Shown here: piece by piece, positions 15,531-24,626 of the stretch
Position numbering within the stretch: position 1 is the first letter of the stretch
Layout of the letters: the number at the start of each line of letters is the position of its first letter
Source of the DNA: Polynucleobacter sp. JS-Safj-400b-B2
GTDB taxonomy: Bacteria; Pseudomonadota; Gammaproteobacteria; Burkholderiales; Burkholderiaceae
Reading direction: 5' to 3'
Length of the DNA stretch: 64,000 nucleotides
Assembly (NCBI RefSeq): GCF_018881975.1
Contig: NZ_JACVPJ010000002.1
Coordinates: 1-64,000 of the forward strand
The notes under the pieces: generated by a model
Seen by the model: the letters and a program-made list of their open reading frames with translations, nothing else
Told to the model about the DNA's origin: nothing
Database searches by the model: none
Translations under genes and position numbers: made by a program

Positions 15531-17148
15531 TCGTCAGCAATTCTGCGACACGCTCAGCAATCATCATCGTAGGTGCAGCAGTATTACCCGAAGTAATTGT
15601 TGGCATTGCTGAAGCATCCACTACGCGAAGATGATGAATACCCCTCACGCGCAACTCTGAGTCAAGCACTGCCATCGGATTGTCTTCGCGACCCATCTTG
15701 CATGTGCCAACTGGATGGAAGATGGTGGTTCCAATATCACCAGCCGCCTTGATTAATTCGGCATCAGTTTGATATTGCATACCAGGCTTATATTCTTCAG
15801 GGGTGTATGATCCCAACGCAGCCTGCCCCACAATCTTGCGAGTAAGGCGCAAAGATTCTACTGCTACCTTACGGTCTTCATCTGTTGATAAATAATTGGG
15901 GCTAATGACTGGTGGTGCTTCTGGGTTAATTGAATTAATGTGCACACTGCCGCGCGAAGTGGGACGCAGGTTACAAACACTTGCAGTAAATGCATTAAAC
16001 GAATGCAAGTCTTCGCCAAACTTTTCTAATGACAAAGGTTGCACGTGATATTCCACATTAGCGCGCTTTTGTTCCGGTGAACTATAAGCAAATGCACCGA
16101 GCTGTGATGGCGCCATGGACATTGGCCCAGAGCGCTTGAGCACATACTCCAAACCAATCATCATCTTGCCCCAGAGCTTATTGGCTTTGGTGTTCAAGGT
16201 CTTAATCCCGTTCACCTTGAAAATCATTCGAAGTTGCAAATGGTCTTGCAGGTTCTCACCAACCCCTGGAAGATCAGCAATAACGGGGACTCCTAATTGG
16301 TTTAAGTGTGCAGCAGCACCAACACCAGAGCGCTCTAGAATTTGCACACTACCAATTGCACCGGCGCTTAGCAATACTTCACCATCCCGCTCGATGGCAC
16401 ATAAGGCTTCGCGGGATTGGCCATCCTTGATGTATTCAACCCCAAGACAATTTTTAGTAGCAGAATCAATTTTGAGCTTGGTCACAATGGCTTGAGTTAA
16501 TACTGTGAGATTAGGACGCGTTGCAGCATCCCTTAAAAAAGCTTTTGAAGTATTTAGGCGCCAACCAGCACGCTGACTCACATCGAAATAGCCTACGCCA
16601 AAGTTATCACCACGATTGAAGTCTTCCGAAGCCGGAATACCGGCCTCAACTGCGGCATCCTTAAAGCGATCCATAATGGGCCAACGTAAGCGTTGCTTAG
16701 AAACAGTCCACTCACCACCTTTGCCATGCCACTCATTTGCAGCACTGTGGTAATCCTCAAATGATTTGTAACGCTTCAGTGCGTTTTCCCAAGACCAAGA
16801 CTCATCACCAGTTGCTTGCACCCAAGACTCATAATCACCCGCTTGGCCGCGCATATAAATCATGCCGTTAATGGATGAGCATCCACCTAAAACGCGCCCA
16901 CGGGGATACAACAAGGAACGACCATTCAAACCTTTTTCAGAAGCCGTTTTAAAACGCCAATCTGCCCTTGGGTTATCAATGCAATATAAGTATCCAACTG
17001 GAATATGGATCCAGATGTAGTTGTCATTCTTACCCGCCTCAATCAGCAGGACTTTTTTATTGGGGTTCTCAGTCAAGCGCTTAGCAAGCATGCAGCCAGC
17101 ACTACCTGCTCCGATGATGATGTAATCGTAAGTATTTGCTTGAGCCAT
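15523..17148 (-). CDS. GMC-family FAD-dependent oxidoreductase (choline dehydrogenase-like)
   Basis: 541 residues, usual length for the family. An N-terminal Rossmann motif YIIIGAGSAGCMLAKRL binds FAD. GRVLGGCSSINGMIYMRG is the GMC signature 1, and LLSAGAIGSVQILERSGVG is signature 2. The C-terminal HPVGTCKMG contains the catalytic His, followed by NTAAPTMMIAERVA. Members oxidise primary alcohols to aldehydes (choline, polyethylene glycol, aliphatic alcohols). The natural substrate is not evident. No signal peptide, so cytoplasmic or membrane-associated. It is the first gene of a two-gene operon with the EamA transporter. Confidence 0.9.
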   Translation of the reverse strand: MAQANTYDYIIIGAGSAGCMLAKRLTENPNKKVLLIEAGKNDNYIWIHIPVGYLYCIDNPRADWRFKTASEKGLNGRSLLYPRGRVLGGCSSINGMIYMRGQAGDYESWVQATGDESWSWENALKRYKSFEDYHSAANEWHGKGGEWTVSKQRLRWPIMDRFKDAAVEAGIPASEDFNRGDNFGVGYFDVSQRAGWRLNTSKAFLRDAATRPNLTVLTQAIVTKLKIDSATKNCLGVEYIKDGQSREALCAIERDGEVLLSAGAIGSVQILERSGVGAAAHLNQLGVPVIADLPGVGENLQDHLQLRMIFKVNGIKTLNTKANKLWGKMMIGLEYVLKRSGPMSMAPSQLGAFAYSSPEQKRANVEYHVQPLSLEKFGEDLHSFNAFTASVCNLRPTSRGSVHINSINPEAPPVISPNYLSTDEDRKVAVESLRLTRKIVGQAALGSYTPEEYKPGMQYQTDAELIKAAGDIGTTIFHPVGTCKMGREDNPMAVLDSELRVRGIHHLRVVDASAMPTITSGNTAAPTMMIAERVAELLTSA

Positions 17149-17263
17149 CTTTTTATTTAAGTTTATTTGTCACGCTCTCATTATTTACCAATACAAAACT
17201 TCAGGTATTTCTTGGCATTTTTTTTGATTTGTTATAGAATCATATTTGATCTAATATTAGATC

Positions 17264-17567
17264 ATGAGAACCACCTTTAAAAAAGCATTTGCCCAATTTG
17301 TAAAAAAGGCCTCTAAGCCTTTACAGCTAGCAATTGAAATCAGAGTCGATGAAGTTTGCAATAACCCGAGGATAGGTCAACAAAAGCAAGGAGATCTTTA
17401 GGGGGTATTTTGTTTATAAATTTCGCTTTAATGCACAGGAATATTTGATGGCTTACCAGTTTGATCATTTTGCTGATGAAATAAAAATAACCTGGATTGA
17501 GTTTTACCAAATTGGATCTCATGAAAATTTTTATACCCAGTTAAAAAAATCTATTCGACTCAAATGA
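17264..17567 (+). pseudogene. RelE/ParE-family toxin, broken by a stop and a frameshift
   Basis: The first 45 codons encode MRTTFKKAFAQFVKKASKPL to KQGDL and end at TAG 17399-17401. Skipping that codon and one extra T in the T-run 17408-17411 restores a frame that reads VYKFRFNAQEYLMAYQF to ENFYTQLKKSIRLK and stops at 17565-17567. Both halves match one RelE/ParE-like mRNA interferase or gyrase toxin of about 100 residues, whose usual sequence at the break is GDLKGVxVYKF. The total length, 304 nt, is one more than a multiple of three. The toxin is therefore inactive unless read-through and frameshifting both occur. The cognate antitoxin follows at 17608. Confidence 0.85.
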
Positions 17568-17607
17568 CGACTTCAATCTACCTCAATAGAGAAAGTGAGT
17601 ACTACAT

Positions 17608-17925
17608 ATGACTCAATCCATGACAGCAGAGGATCTATATGCTCACGTGCAAAAAATGCCCTCAAAAGAACGTATTAAATTTTTCTCATTAATTGCTATC
17701 AATGCCTTTCAGGAGAATGACTATACGCATGAGCAAGTATTTGGACACCTCCGAAACGCGACGTTCTCAGCAGAAGAGGCAGCAGAATTTTTAGAAATCT
17801 CACTTCCCACCTTGCGAAGGTACGTTCAGGCTGGCAGATTAAAGCCTACATCACTCATTGGAAGAAGCCAGCTATTTTCTAGTGCCGATCTGAAACTACT
17901 AAAGCAGAAAATCAGCAAAGCATAG
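17608..17925 (+). CDS. Helix-turn-helix antitoxin/excisionase-like protein
   Basis: 105 residues. The C-terminal half (about 50-105) is an excisionase-like or MerR-type helix-turn-helix: AEEAAEFLEISLPTLRRYVQ followed by the wing LKPTSLIGRSQLFSSADLK. The N-terminal half, MTAEDLYAHVQKMPSKERIK, is the typical beginning of antitoxins found directly after RelE/ParE toxins of the kind at 17264. The protein would bind toxin through one part and its own promoter through the other. With the toxin inactive it may persist as a plain regulator or as protection against similar toxins. Start ATG 17608, with GTGAG upstream. Confidence 0.78.
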   Translation: MTQSMTAEDLYAHVQKMPSKERIKFFSLIAINAFQENDYTHEQVFGHLRNATFSAEEAAEFLEISLPTLRRYVQAGRLKPTSLIGRSQLFSSADLKLLKQKISKA

Positions 17926-17956
17926 CTAAAGTCCAATACACGTCTAAAATAGCGAT

Positions 17957-18484
17957 ATGCATATTAATGAGAAGAATCGCACTCCTAAGCTTGTTGAAGC
18001 TGATGACGGGCCCAGCAAGTCTGAGCTAAAGCGCCAAATGACAGAGCGCCAGAAATTGGCGGAAGTTTTGGCTGCCCTGAGTAGCGATGCCTTAAAGACC
18101 ATCCCCTTGGACGAGGCAATTAAAACCGCTATTGCCGAGACAAATAAGATCAAGAGTTTTGAGGCGATTCGTCGTCATAAGCAATACCTTGGCAAGCTAA
18201 TGCGTTTTTTGGATGATGAAGAATTAGACGCAATTCAGAAACGCTTGGATGCGATTCAGGGCGTTAGTAAAGCGGAGGCCGCTAAGTTACATTTTTTAGA
18301 GAGCTATCGCGATAGACTGATTGCGAATGATGAAGCGTTTACTAAAATGATTGAGCAATATCCCGATATGGATATTCAGAATATGCGCACTTTAATTCGT
18401 AATGCGCGTCGTGAAAAAGAACTAAACAAGCCGCCTAAGGCCTACCGCGAAATCTTCCGCGTTCTTAAAGATATGGGTCTTTAA
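17957..18484 (+). CDS. darP: Ribosome biogenesis factor DarP (YjgA, DUF615)
   Basis: 175 residues, the family length. The DUF615 pattern is clear: PSKSELKRQMTERQKLAEVL, FEAIRRHKQYLGKLMRFLDD, and RREKELNKPPKAYREIFRVL at the C-terminus. YjgA/DarP binds pre-50S particles and helps late maturation of the large ribosomal subunit in the cytoplasm. The gene stands alone on this strand between the antitoxin and a convergent acyltransferase gene, with a 4-nt 3' overlap to the latter. Confidence 0.93.
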   Translation: MHINEKNRTPKLVEADDGPSKSELKRQMTERQKLAEVLAALSSDALKTIPLDEAIKTAIAETNKIKSFEAIRRHKQYLGKLMRFLDDEELDAIQKRLDAIQGVSKAEAAKLHFLESYRDRLIANDEAFTKMIEQYPDMDIQNMRTLIRNARREKELNKPPKAYREIFRVLKDMGL

Positions 18485-19596
18485 AGTTTAATCTTGCGGG
18501 CTGGTACTTCCACCCACCGATAAAGATAGGTTGCCGCTAACCAACTAGCTACTATAGCAACCAACATCAAAGCAAGCGCCATGACACCATCATGAGGGCG
18601 ACTCATTCCCCAGGCGATATATAGCGTATTTGCCAGTAATACAAACGAGAAATGAATCAAGAAAGCGCAGTACGATCTTCTGCTTCCCCAGAGAATGACA
18701 TTGACCAGCTTATGTTTTCTAGACTGATGTTGAGGACGCTTCTGATCTTGCTTCTGATCTTTGTAAGCCGAGTCCCCCCATAGGATAAGAGCAATGGCGA
18801 CTATGTAGGCCAAAATGTTTCTGGGCCAAATTTGGTGAAAGCTTGAAATAACGATAACTACACCAATTCCTACAAACATCATTTTGGCAAATCGATTTAC
18901 CTTAGGGTCAGGATAGTTTTTACAAAGCTGTGCCAGTACCCCAAGTCCATAAGCACCCATAAAGTAAATGAAGTAGTTTTCATAAGCGCCAGAGCGATTA
19001 AAAAATAGCAAGGATGCTACGCAGAGCACCAACAGAATCCATATCAGGGAACGAAAACTGGAAAACATGCTCAACATGATTGCCAGAATGGCATAAAGCT
19101 GCCAATCAATTGCCACATACCAAACACCAGCAGAAATCGAATCTAATCCTAAGATGCCCTGGAGAAAAAATAAATGGGCTAAGAACTGCCCTAGGGTTTC
19201 TGATTCACCAACAAATTCATCCTGAACCCAAAAGCGCGCAATCCAGGCACAGATAATTGTGATGATGAGTGCAACTACATAGGGTGCAAATAAACGCAGG
19301 TAACGATTAAAGATTACCTTCAACACATTGCGGACACTCTTCAGGTCAGTGGAACGAGTCAATGATTGGGCTGCCAAATAGCCGCCCATCACTAAAAAGA
19401 TTTGCACTGCGTAACGGCCATACTCAAATAACCAAGTCATCACCCCTGGAAGTAGCAGCCTTGCATCTTCTGCAATTTGCCCATAACTCGAGAAATGATG
19501 CAGGATGATGATTAACGCTGCGAAGGTCTTTAAAAAATCGACGAGAAGAAAATGGTTTTTTGACTGCAATGAAAATTTGAATAAAGGGTTGGTCAA
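18481..19596 (-). CDS. Acyltransferase family 3 membrane protein
   Basis: 371 residues with about ten hydrophobic helices. The start FLLVDFLKTFAALIIILHHF carries the conserved His pair region of acyltransferase_3 (here HH near residues 38-39), and YGRYAVQIFLVMGGYLAAQS is the usual second block. The family transfers acetyl or other acyl groups to sugars of O-antigen, peptidoglycan or lipids at the inner membrane. The acceptor is unknown. It lies 3 bp after the cytochrome gene on the same strand, which may reflect read-through rather than function. Confidence 0.85.
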   Translation of the reverse strand: MTNPLFKFSLQSKNHFLLVDFLKTFAALIIILHHFSSYGQIAEDARLLLPGVMTWLFEYGRYAVQIFLVMGGYLAAQSLTRSTDLKSVRNVLKVIFNRYLRLFAPYVVALIITIICAWIARFWVQDEFVGESETLGQFLAHLFFLQGILGLDSISAGVWYVAIDWQLYAILAIMLSMFSSFRSLIWILLVLCVASLLFFNRSGAYENYFIYFMGAYGLGVLAQLCKNYPDPKVNRFAKMMFVGIGVVIVISSFHQIWPRNILAYIVAIALILWGDSAYKDQKQDQKRPQHQSRKHKLVNVILWGSRRSYCAFLIHFSFVLLANTLYIAWGMSRPHDGVMALALMLVAIVASWLAATYLYRWVEVPARKIKL

Positions 19597-19599
19597 GAC

Positions 19600-20199
19600 C
19601 TACTTGAGTGAGGCAGCATATGCAGCCAAGTCTTGAATATCCTCATCGCTTAAGCCACGTGCAGCACTTCCCATTGTGCCATCCATATCGATGCGAGCTC
19701 CGGAACGAATATTCTTTAGCTGCGCAATGAGATATTCCTTGGATTGCCCAGCCAATCGTGCAATGTGTTTCTGGCCTTGCAGTTGTGCGCCATGACATGA
19801 ATTGCAATACTGTGTGCCAGAGATTTGCTGCCCCCTCGCAATTTGATCAGCATTACCTGATTTTGCAGGCGGTGCAGGTAGGCTAGCAAAGTAAGCGGCA
19901 ATGTCTCGCATATCCTGATCACTAAGTGGTGCGGCAAGAGCCTCCATTGCGCCACCCTTACGTTGCTGCCCTCTAAATTGGATCAGTTGATAAGTAACAG
20001 ACAGTGGTGGTTGCGCAGCAAGATTAGGGATATCCGGTGATACAGAAATTCCGTCTTCGCCATGACAAGCAAAACAAGTTTGTGCTTTTGCTTTGCCGGC
20101 CACTGCATCAGGAGGTGCAGCATAGGCAACTGGTGATAGACCCAGGGTAGTAAAAAAGGCCACCCCGAGGATGGCCTTAGTGTTAATTACAAACCTCAT
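19600..20199 (-). CDS. Dihaem cytochrome c, c4-like
   Basis: 199 residues: signal peptide (1-27, ending AYA) and two c-type cytochrome domains, each with a CXXCH haem site, CFACHGEDG near residue 42 and CNSCHGAQL near 133. Each domain has a downstream Met ligand candidate (GGAMEAL and GTMGSA). It resembles cytochrome c4, which carries electrons in the periplasm to a terminal oxidase. It overlaps the PQQ dehydrogenase gene by 4 nt, so it is the likely electron acceptor of that enzyme. Confidence 0.9.
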   Translation of the reverse strand: MRFVINTKAILGVAFFTTLGLSPVAYAAPPDAVAGKAKAQTCFACHGEDGISVSPDIPNLAAQPPLSVTYQLIQFRGQQRKGGAMEALAAPLSDQDMRDIAAYFASLPAPPAKSGNADQIARGQQISGTQYCNSCHGAQLQGQKHIARLAGQSKEYLIAQLKNIRSGARIDMDGTMGSAARGLSDEDIQDLAAYAASLK

Positions 20200-21434
20200 T
20201 TACCGTAAGACACGCGGAAGATTGCACCAGTCTCATCATCGGATACCAACATAGAACCGTCTTTGAGCATTTGTACATCTACTGGACGGCCCCAGAACTT
20301 ATCGCCCTCCAGCCAGCCTGTAACAAATGGTTCAGATTTAACAACCTTATTATTAGAATCCAATACCACACGAACAACTTGGTAGCCTACGCGCTGTGTT
20401 TTATTCCAAGATCCATGTTCAGCAATAAAAATATTGCCTTTGTAATCCGCCGGAAATTGTTTACCGTTGTAAAAACGCATACCCAGTGCTGCTACGTGAG
20501 CGCCTAAGTTATATACAGGCTTATCAAACTCCTCACATGAACGACCTTTGCCGAACTCAGGATCCAAGAAGTCTCCTTGATGACAGAACGGATAGCCGAA
20601 GTTCATCCCTTTAGGACGCACCAAACGATTCAAAGTGTCACCTGGCTTATCTTCAGCAGCCCAGTCACGTCCATTGTTCGTAAACCAAAGCTCTTTGCTA
20701 CCCGGCTGGAAATCCATGCCAACACTATTACGCACGCCAGATGCCACTGTTTCCAAAATATTGGTTTTGAGATTCAGCCTTACGATCGTGGCATGTGTAA
20801 CTGGTTGCACAACAATATTCGCAGGAGTACCAATTTGGAAATACAGATATTGACCGTCAGGGCTGAGCTTCATAAACTTCCAGCCATGCGGCTCATCCTT
20901 AGGAAGCGCATCGAACACTACCACCGGAGCTGGCGGATTATCTAAATTCTGCTCAATATTGTCATAGCGAATAATGCGCGAGAGTTCAGCAACATAAAGT
21001 GAGCCGTTTACAAATGCAACGCCATTAGGACGATGTAAGCCTTTGGCAATTGTCTTCACTTCGCGCTTGCCATCTTTTGTCACTACCGCATAGACATTTC
21101 CAGTAAAGCGAGTGCCCACATAAACAGTGCCACTTGGAGACTCAGTCATGGAACGACCATTAGGCATGCCCGATGCCCACAGCTCCACCTTAAAGCCCGC
21201 AGGAACTTTCAGCTTGCTAACTGGAATTTCATCCGCAGGCATCGCAGAGATACCAGGAGGATTAGGCGCCAATGAAGGATTCATACCATCTGGCGTTCTG
21301 CCTTGGGCCCAGGTTGGCGGAATACCGCTTGCTGGTGGAGCGGCCGGAGCCTGCGCGCCTGCAATGCTAACAACTGCCATACCGGCAGCAAACATTAATG
21401 CGTGAAGAGCGCTGTTCTTCATATTGTGCTTCAT
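20196..21434 (-). CDS. PQQ-dependent sugar dehydrogenase-like protein
   Basis: 412 residues with a signal peptide (about 1-28, ending AGA; Met5 is an alternative start) and a six-bladed propeller of the soluble glucose/L-sorbosone dehydrogenase family. Landmarks are LKVPAGFKVELWASGMPNGR, KGLHRPNGVAF, SGVRNSVGMDFQPGSKELWF with the Arg-Asn pair, FCHQGD, and FIAEHGSWN near the end. Members oxidise aldoses or related aldehydes in the periplasm with PQQ. Overlap with the c4-like cytochrome gene supports direct electron transfer. The substrate is unknown. Confidence 0.85.
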   Translation of the reverse strand: MKHNMKNSALHALMFAAGMAVVSIAGAQAPAAPPASGIPPTWAQGRTPDGMNPSLAPNPPGISAMPADEIPVSKLKVPAGFKVELWASGMPNGRSMTESPSGTVYVGTRFTGNVYAVVTKDGKREVKTIAKGLHRPNGVAFVNGSLYVAELSRIIRYDNIEQNLDNPPAPVVVFDALPKDEPHGWKFMKLSPDGQYLYFQIGTPANIVVQPVTHATIVRLNLKTNILETVASGVRNSVGMDFQPGSKELWFTNNGRDWAAEDKPGDTLNRLVRPKGMNFGYPFCHQGDFLDPEFGKGRSCEEFDKPVYNLGAHVAALGMRFYNGKQFPADYKGNIFIAEHGSWNKTQRVGYQVVRVVLDSNNKVVKSEPFVTGWLEGDKFWGRPVDVQMLKDGSMLVSDDETGAIFRVSYGK

Positions 21435-21542
21435 TCTGAATCTCCCATGATTTTGTTTGTTTTTATGGATAAAGCAATGCTATAGCATTTTGTGTGTCTA
21501 ATTTAACCGATTCAATCTACTGCACCGCAACAAATCCATTGC

Positions 21543-23702
21543 TTAAAACTGAAAGCGCGCGCCCACTGAAATCGCCTGAGGCATGCCAGCTTGATAGGCT
21601 GATGCTTGAGAGGCAATATTAAATGTCACGTACTGCCGGTTAAATAAGTTAACTACCGAGGCAAAAACAGAGGCCTGCTGTGTTACTTGATAATTGGCTC
21701 TGAGGCCTACAATCGCATAAGCTGGCACCGGCAATGAGCCCGTAGACATCCACGAATTACCAACATACCGAACTGTTGTGGTGAGGCTCGCTTGTGGAAC
21801 TGGGTAATAAGTAATGCCCGCATTAGCCATATTTCTTGGGACGCCACCAACCTGGGTATTAGTGGGATCTGTTGTAGCACTCCAAGTCAGGATCGTGTTG
21901 GTATAGCTGTAACCGCCATCTAAAGCCCACTGCGCATTCACATCGTGGTGATACTGCAGCTCAATACCGCGACTTAATAAATTTTGCTGGTTTGTGTAGT
22001 AGCTGACGTTTGTGAAGCCGCCCGTACTCGCACCACAACCCGAAATACCTACCCCAGCACATAGGCTAGTTGCAAAAGCTACATTTGCATTGGTGATCTT
22101 ATAACTGGCAATTGCATTCTGAATGTAATTGTTAAAAGCAGTTAATTGCGCAAAGCCACTCTTCCATCGATAGTCCGTACCAATTTCATAGCCAGTCATT
22201 GTTTCAGGCGTTAAATTCGGATTTGCTAACGAATAGCCGCTCACTGAGTTGCCATAGCTGCGAAGAGTGTTATTCATACTGGGCGCATGGAAGGCTTGAT
22301 AAGCAGCACCGCGCAAATCCCAATTTGATGTCGCCTTATAGAGCAATCCCAAGGATGGGCTCAATTGCGTTTTACTCTGATTGGGTATAGCTTGGTACAA
22401 AGGGTTTACACCATTGGCGCCAGCGTTGTATGAAGTTGGAGTTTGGCTGTTCCAAGCATCCACGCGTGCACCCAGAGTTGCCTCAAGAGGAATTGCATTT
22501 GCACTGGATTTAATCTGACCCAATAATCCATAAAAGTTTTGCTGACCCTGGGCATAGCTTACAGAGTTCACAGCACCCGATGAAGCAAGATTATTCGTCT
22601 GATTGGATGCAGAAATATTTCTGGCATCAAGCCCAACGATGTATTGGTCGATTCCAGCAAAATTTAGGTCGTGCGTATATTGCGCTGATGCACCTACCGT
22701 AGAATAAGGATCCGTGTAATTGGCATTGATGTATGGTTTATATGATGGTGCCGCTAAATTGTTGGCAGTTTGCTTATAGAAATTGGTTGCTTGATAGTAA
22801 ACATTAACCTGCACTTTTTTATTGACATCCAGATTAGTAGTGGAACCTCCCGCTACATCTGCCATCTGAATCAAATTTGGGGCAATCGCATAGTTATTGC
22901 TTAAATCGGCCATAGTGCTATAGCCCAATCTTAGAAAGGCATTCGTATCTTGAGTGGGTTTAAAGTAATTTTGTAACCGGATATTCGAATTCTTGACGGC
23001 ATCTGTCCCCATGCCATTTTTAATATTACCTGGCGATCCCGGTGAAATCGTAGCGTAATTCTGAAAACCTTCGCTCGAGAAATAGTCTGCCGAGAAACGC
23101 ATCTGCACGGCATCTGAAACAATTAAATCTTTTGATGCTGCAACATTGCCCGTGGCAAATGATCCATAGCTGGCAGATATATCTTGGGAGCTATTTTTGG
23201 GTGTCTTAGTGTTGATATTAATGACACCGCCCATGCCATAGTTACCCCACAAACTAGAAACGCCGCCACGCACAAATTCCACAGATTCAATTGAGGACAT
23301 GGGAACTAAATTCCATTGCACCGTTCCATAGAAGGCATCATTCGCCGGTAAGCCATCTATTAAGACAAGGGTACGACCGTAACCCAAGCCGCGCACATTA
23401 ATACTCTGCCCTGTTGGATCTTTTTGATAGTAGGGCACATCATTTAGAAAAACCCCAGGGACATTCTTAAGCACTTGGTCAATTGTTTGATCAGGAGAGG
23501 CCTCTAAAACCTCCTTAGTCAGGATGGTGGTATTTAAGGACATCTGATCAAGCGGAGTACCTGAACGCGTTGCATTGACAACAACATCGCTGAGCTTTTG
23601 ATCGTAATCCGGAGGTGGCGCAACTTGTGCAATCGCCCCATACTGCGGAACGAGCAAAATAAGCGTCAAAAGACAAAAACTGGAGAGTGTCCCTTGACGC
23701 AT
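21543..23702 (-). CDS. TonB-dependent outer membrane receptor
   Basis: 719 residues: signal peptide (about 1-25), a plug domain from 35 to 165 (SDVVVNATRSGTPLDQMSLN, INVRGLGYGRTLVLIDGLPA, VEFVRGGVSSLWGNYGMGGV) and a 22-strand barrel ending in GARFQF, with the required C-terminal Phe. It imports a large ligand with energy from TonB. The ligand cannot be read from sequence. Its neighbours downstream are a PQQ dehydrogenase and a cytochrome c, which makes PQQ a candidate ligand (compare PqqU of E. coli); copper, cobalamin or siderophores remain possible. No Fur-like box is visible upstream. Confidence 0.9.
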   Translation of the reverse strand: MRQGTLSSFCLLTLILLVPQYGAIAQVAPPPDYDQKLSDVVVNATRSGTPLDQMSLNTTILTKEVLEASPDQTIDQVLKNVPGVFLNDVPYYQKDPTGQSINVRGLGYGRTLVLIDGLPANDAFYGTVQWNLVPMSSIESVEFVRGGVSSLWGNYGMGGVININTKTPKNSSQDISASYGSFATGNVAASKDLIVSDAVQMRFSADYFSSEGFQNYATISPGSPGNIKNGMGTDAVKNSNIRLQNYFKPTQDTNAFLRLGYSTMADLSNNYAIAPNLIQMADVAGGSTTNLDVNKKVQVNVYYQATNFYKQTANNLAAPSYKPYINANYTDPYSTVGASAQYTHDLNFAGIDQYIVGLDARNISASNQTNNLASSGAVNSVSYAQGQQNFYGLLGQIKSSANAIPLEATLGARVDAWNSQTPTSYNAGANGVNPLYQAIPNQSKTQLSPSLGLLYKATSNWDLRGAAYQAFHAPSMNNTLRSYGNSVSGYSLANPNLTPETMTGYEIGTDYRWKSGFAQLTAFNNYIQNAIASYKITNANVAFATSLCAGVGISGCGASTGGFTNVSYYTNQQNLLSRGIELQYHHDVNAQWALDGGYSYTNTILTWSATTDPTNTQVGGVPRNMANAGITYYPVPQASLTTTVRYVGNSWMSTGSLPVPAYAIVGLRANYQVTQQASVFASVVNLFNRQYVTFNIASQASAYQAGMPQAISVGARFQF

Positions 23703-23723
23703 TTCAGATAACTAAGCAGGCAA

Positions 23724-23900
23724 CTACTTAGACTTGGTCTTGCCCATCAGAGAAGCTAGCAAGGGATTGGCGCTTGCTAGTTCTTTTTTGGATTTTGCCT
23801 TCTCATCTGCACCCAACTTAGGATTCTTAGCAGCATTTTTCATTCCCTGCGCAGTTTTCAAAGCCAAGTTTTTATAGAGATCTGTTTTTTTCATTGTCAT
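23724..23900 (-). CDS. Small Lys-rich protein, 58 aa, unknown
   Basis: A 58-residue frame on the minus strand, starting MTMKKTDLYKNLALKTAQGM and ending SLMGKTKSK, 21 bp upstream of the TonB receptor gene. A strong ribosome binding site AGGAGACC lies six bases before the ATG at 23900. The protein is basic with about 15 Lys, has no signal peptide or membrane segment, and is probably cytoplasmic. I do not know the family. Good translation signals and the operon position before the receptor argue that it is real. Confidence 0.65.
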   Translation of the reverse strand: MTMKKTDLYKNLALKTAQGMKNAAKNPKLGADEKAKSKKELASANPLLASLMGKTKSK

Positions 23901-23940
23901 GATGAAGGTCTCCTGTTCTTGATCAAATTACTCTCTTATT

Positions 23941-23995
23941 TGGTTACTAAGTTACTTAGTTAATTACTTAGTTAGTTAGTTACTTAGTTAGTTAT
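23941..23995. repeat. TTAGTTAC-type simple repeat
   Basis: About 55 bp of degenerate TTAG/TTAC units, including TTAGTTAGTTAGTTACTTAG. It lies between the HdeD-like gene and the 58-aa gene and supplies the TAA stop of the former. It looks like a slippage product; the irregular units and absence of spacers rule out a CRISPR array. Confidence 0.75.
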
Positions 23996-24570
23996 TTCGT
24001 GAGTGAGCGTGCTGCCAAACCCATAAATAACAATGACCAACCTTGTAACAGCAACTCGATCGCAATCAACATGCCTGGAAGCCAAAGGCTAGAGTCTGGG
24101 TAGCCGTTTATGATGAGAACGCCCATCAAGATGGAAATTGCTGATGACAAAACCAACCAGAACCATTCGCGAAAATGACGATGCTGAAATGCTGAGATCA
24201 AGCGCAGTACACCAGTCACAAAAAAGATTGCAGCTAGCCATAAAGTAATTGCCTCAAGCGCTGGAATTGGAAACGCCCAGGTAAAGATCGCTGCAGCAAT
24301 ATAAAGCGCTGCCAAGATCAGTTGAATGCCTACGCTTTTCCAACCCTGTGATTTAAGAGCATGCGCACCTTGGAGAATGCCGCCCGCGAACAAGAAAATT
24401 CCCAAGACATTGACTGAGATAAAAGAGAACAAAGTTTGGCCCGCAATGCCAATCATGCCTAATACGATGAATAAAATTCCAAGGCCAATTAATGCGCCGG
24501 GGATTTTTGCTGCTGCACCCAATACTTTTGTACGGAGCTCTTGAATCTGAGCATTTGATAGTTCGGCCAT
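23992..24570 (-). CDS. HdeD-like membrane protein (DUF308)
   Basis: 192 residues with six hydrophobic helices in three pairs, the layout of HdeD-family DUF308 proteins. Typical blocks are GLGILFIVLGMIGIAGQTLF, VNVLGIFLFAGGILQGAHAL and SSAISILMGVLIINGYPDSS. HdeD is linked to acid resistance at high density in E. coli; elsewhere the role is unclear. The 3' end runs into the simple repeat. It is 56 bp downstream of the enol-lactonase-like gene on the same strand. Confidence 0.85.
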   Translation of the reverse strand: MAELSNAQIQELRTKVLGAAAKIPGALIGLGILFIVLGMIGIAGQTLFSFISVNVLGIFLFAGGILQGAHALKSQGWKSVGIQLILAALYIAAAIFTWAFPIPALEAITLWLAAIFFVTGVLRLISAFQHRHFREWFWLVLSSAISILMGVLIINGYPDSSLWLPGMLIAIELLLQGWSLLFMGLAARSLTK

Positions 24571-24626
24571 AAAGGTACCTTTTTTCTAAATGAATGTTAT
24601 TAATAAAATCTAAATATTGCTAAGCA

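Noticed and set aside
17340-17522. 60-codon frame on the minus strand across the broken toxin
   Set aside because: It is antisense to the toxin remnant, has no family similarity or ribosome binding site, and is explained by the toxin sequence.
23941-23995. TTAG/TTAC repeats as a CRISPR array
   Set aside because: Units are 4 to 8 bp with no unique spacers and no cas genes nearby. It is a simple sequence repeat.
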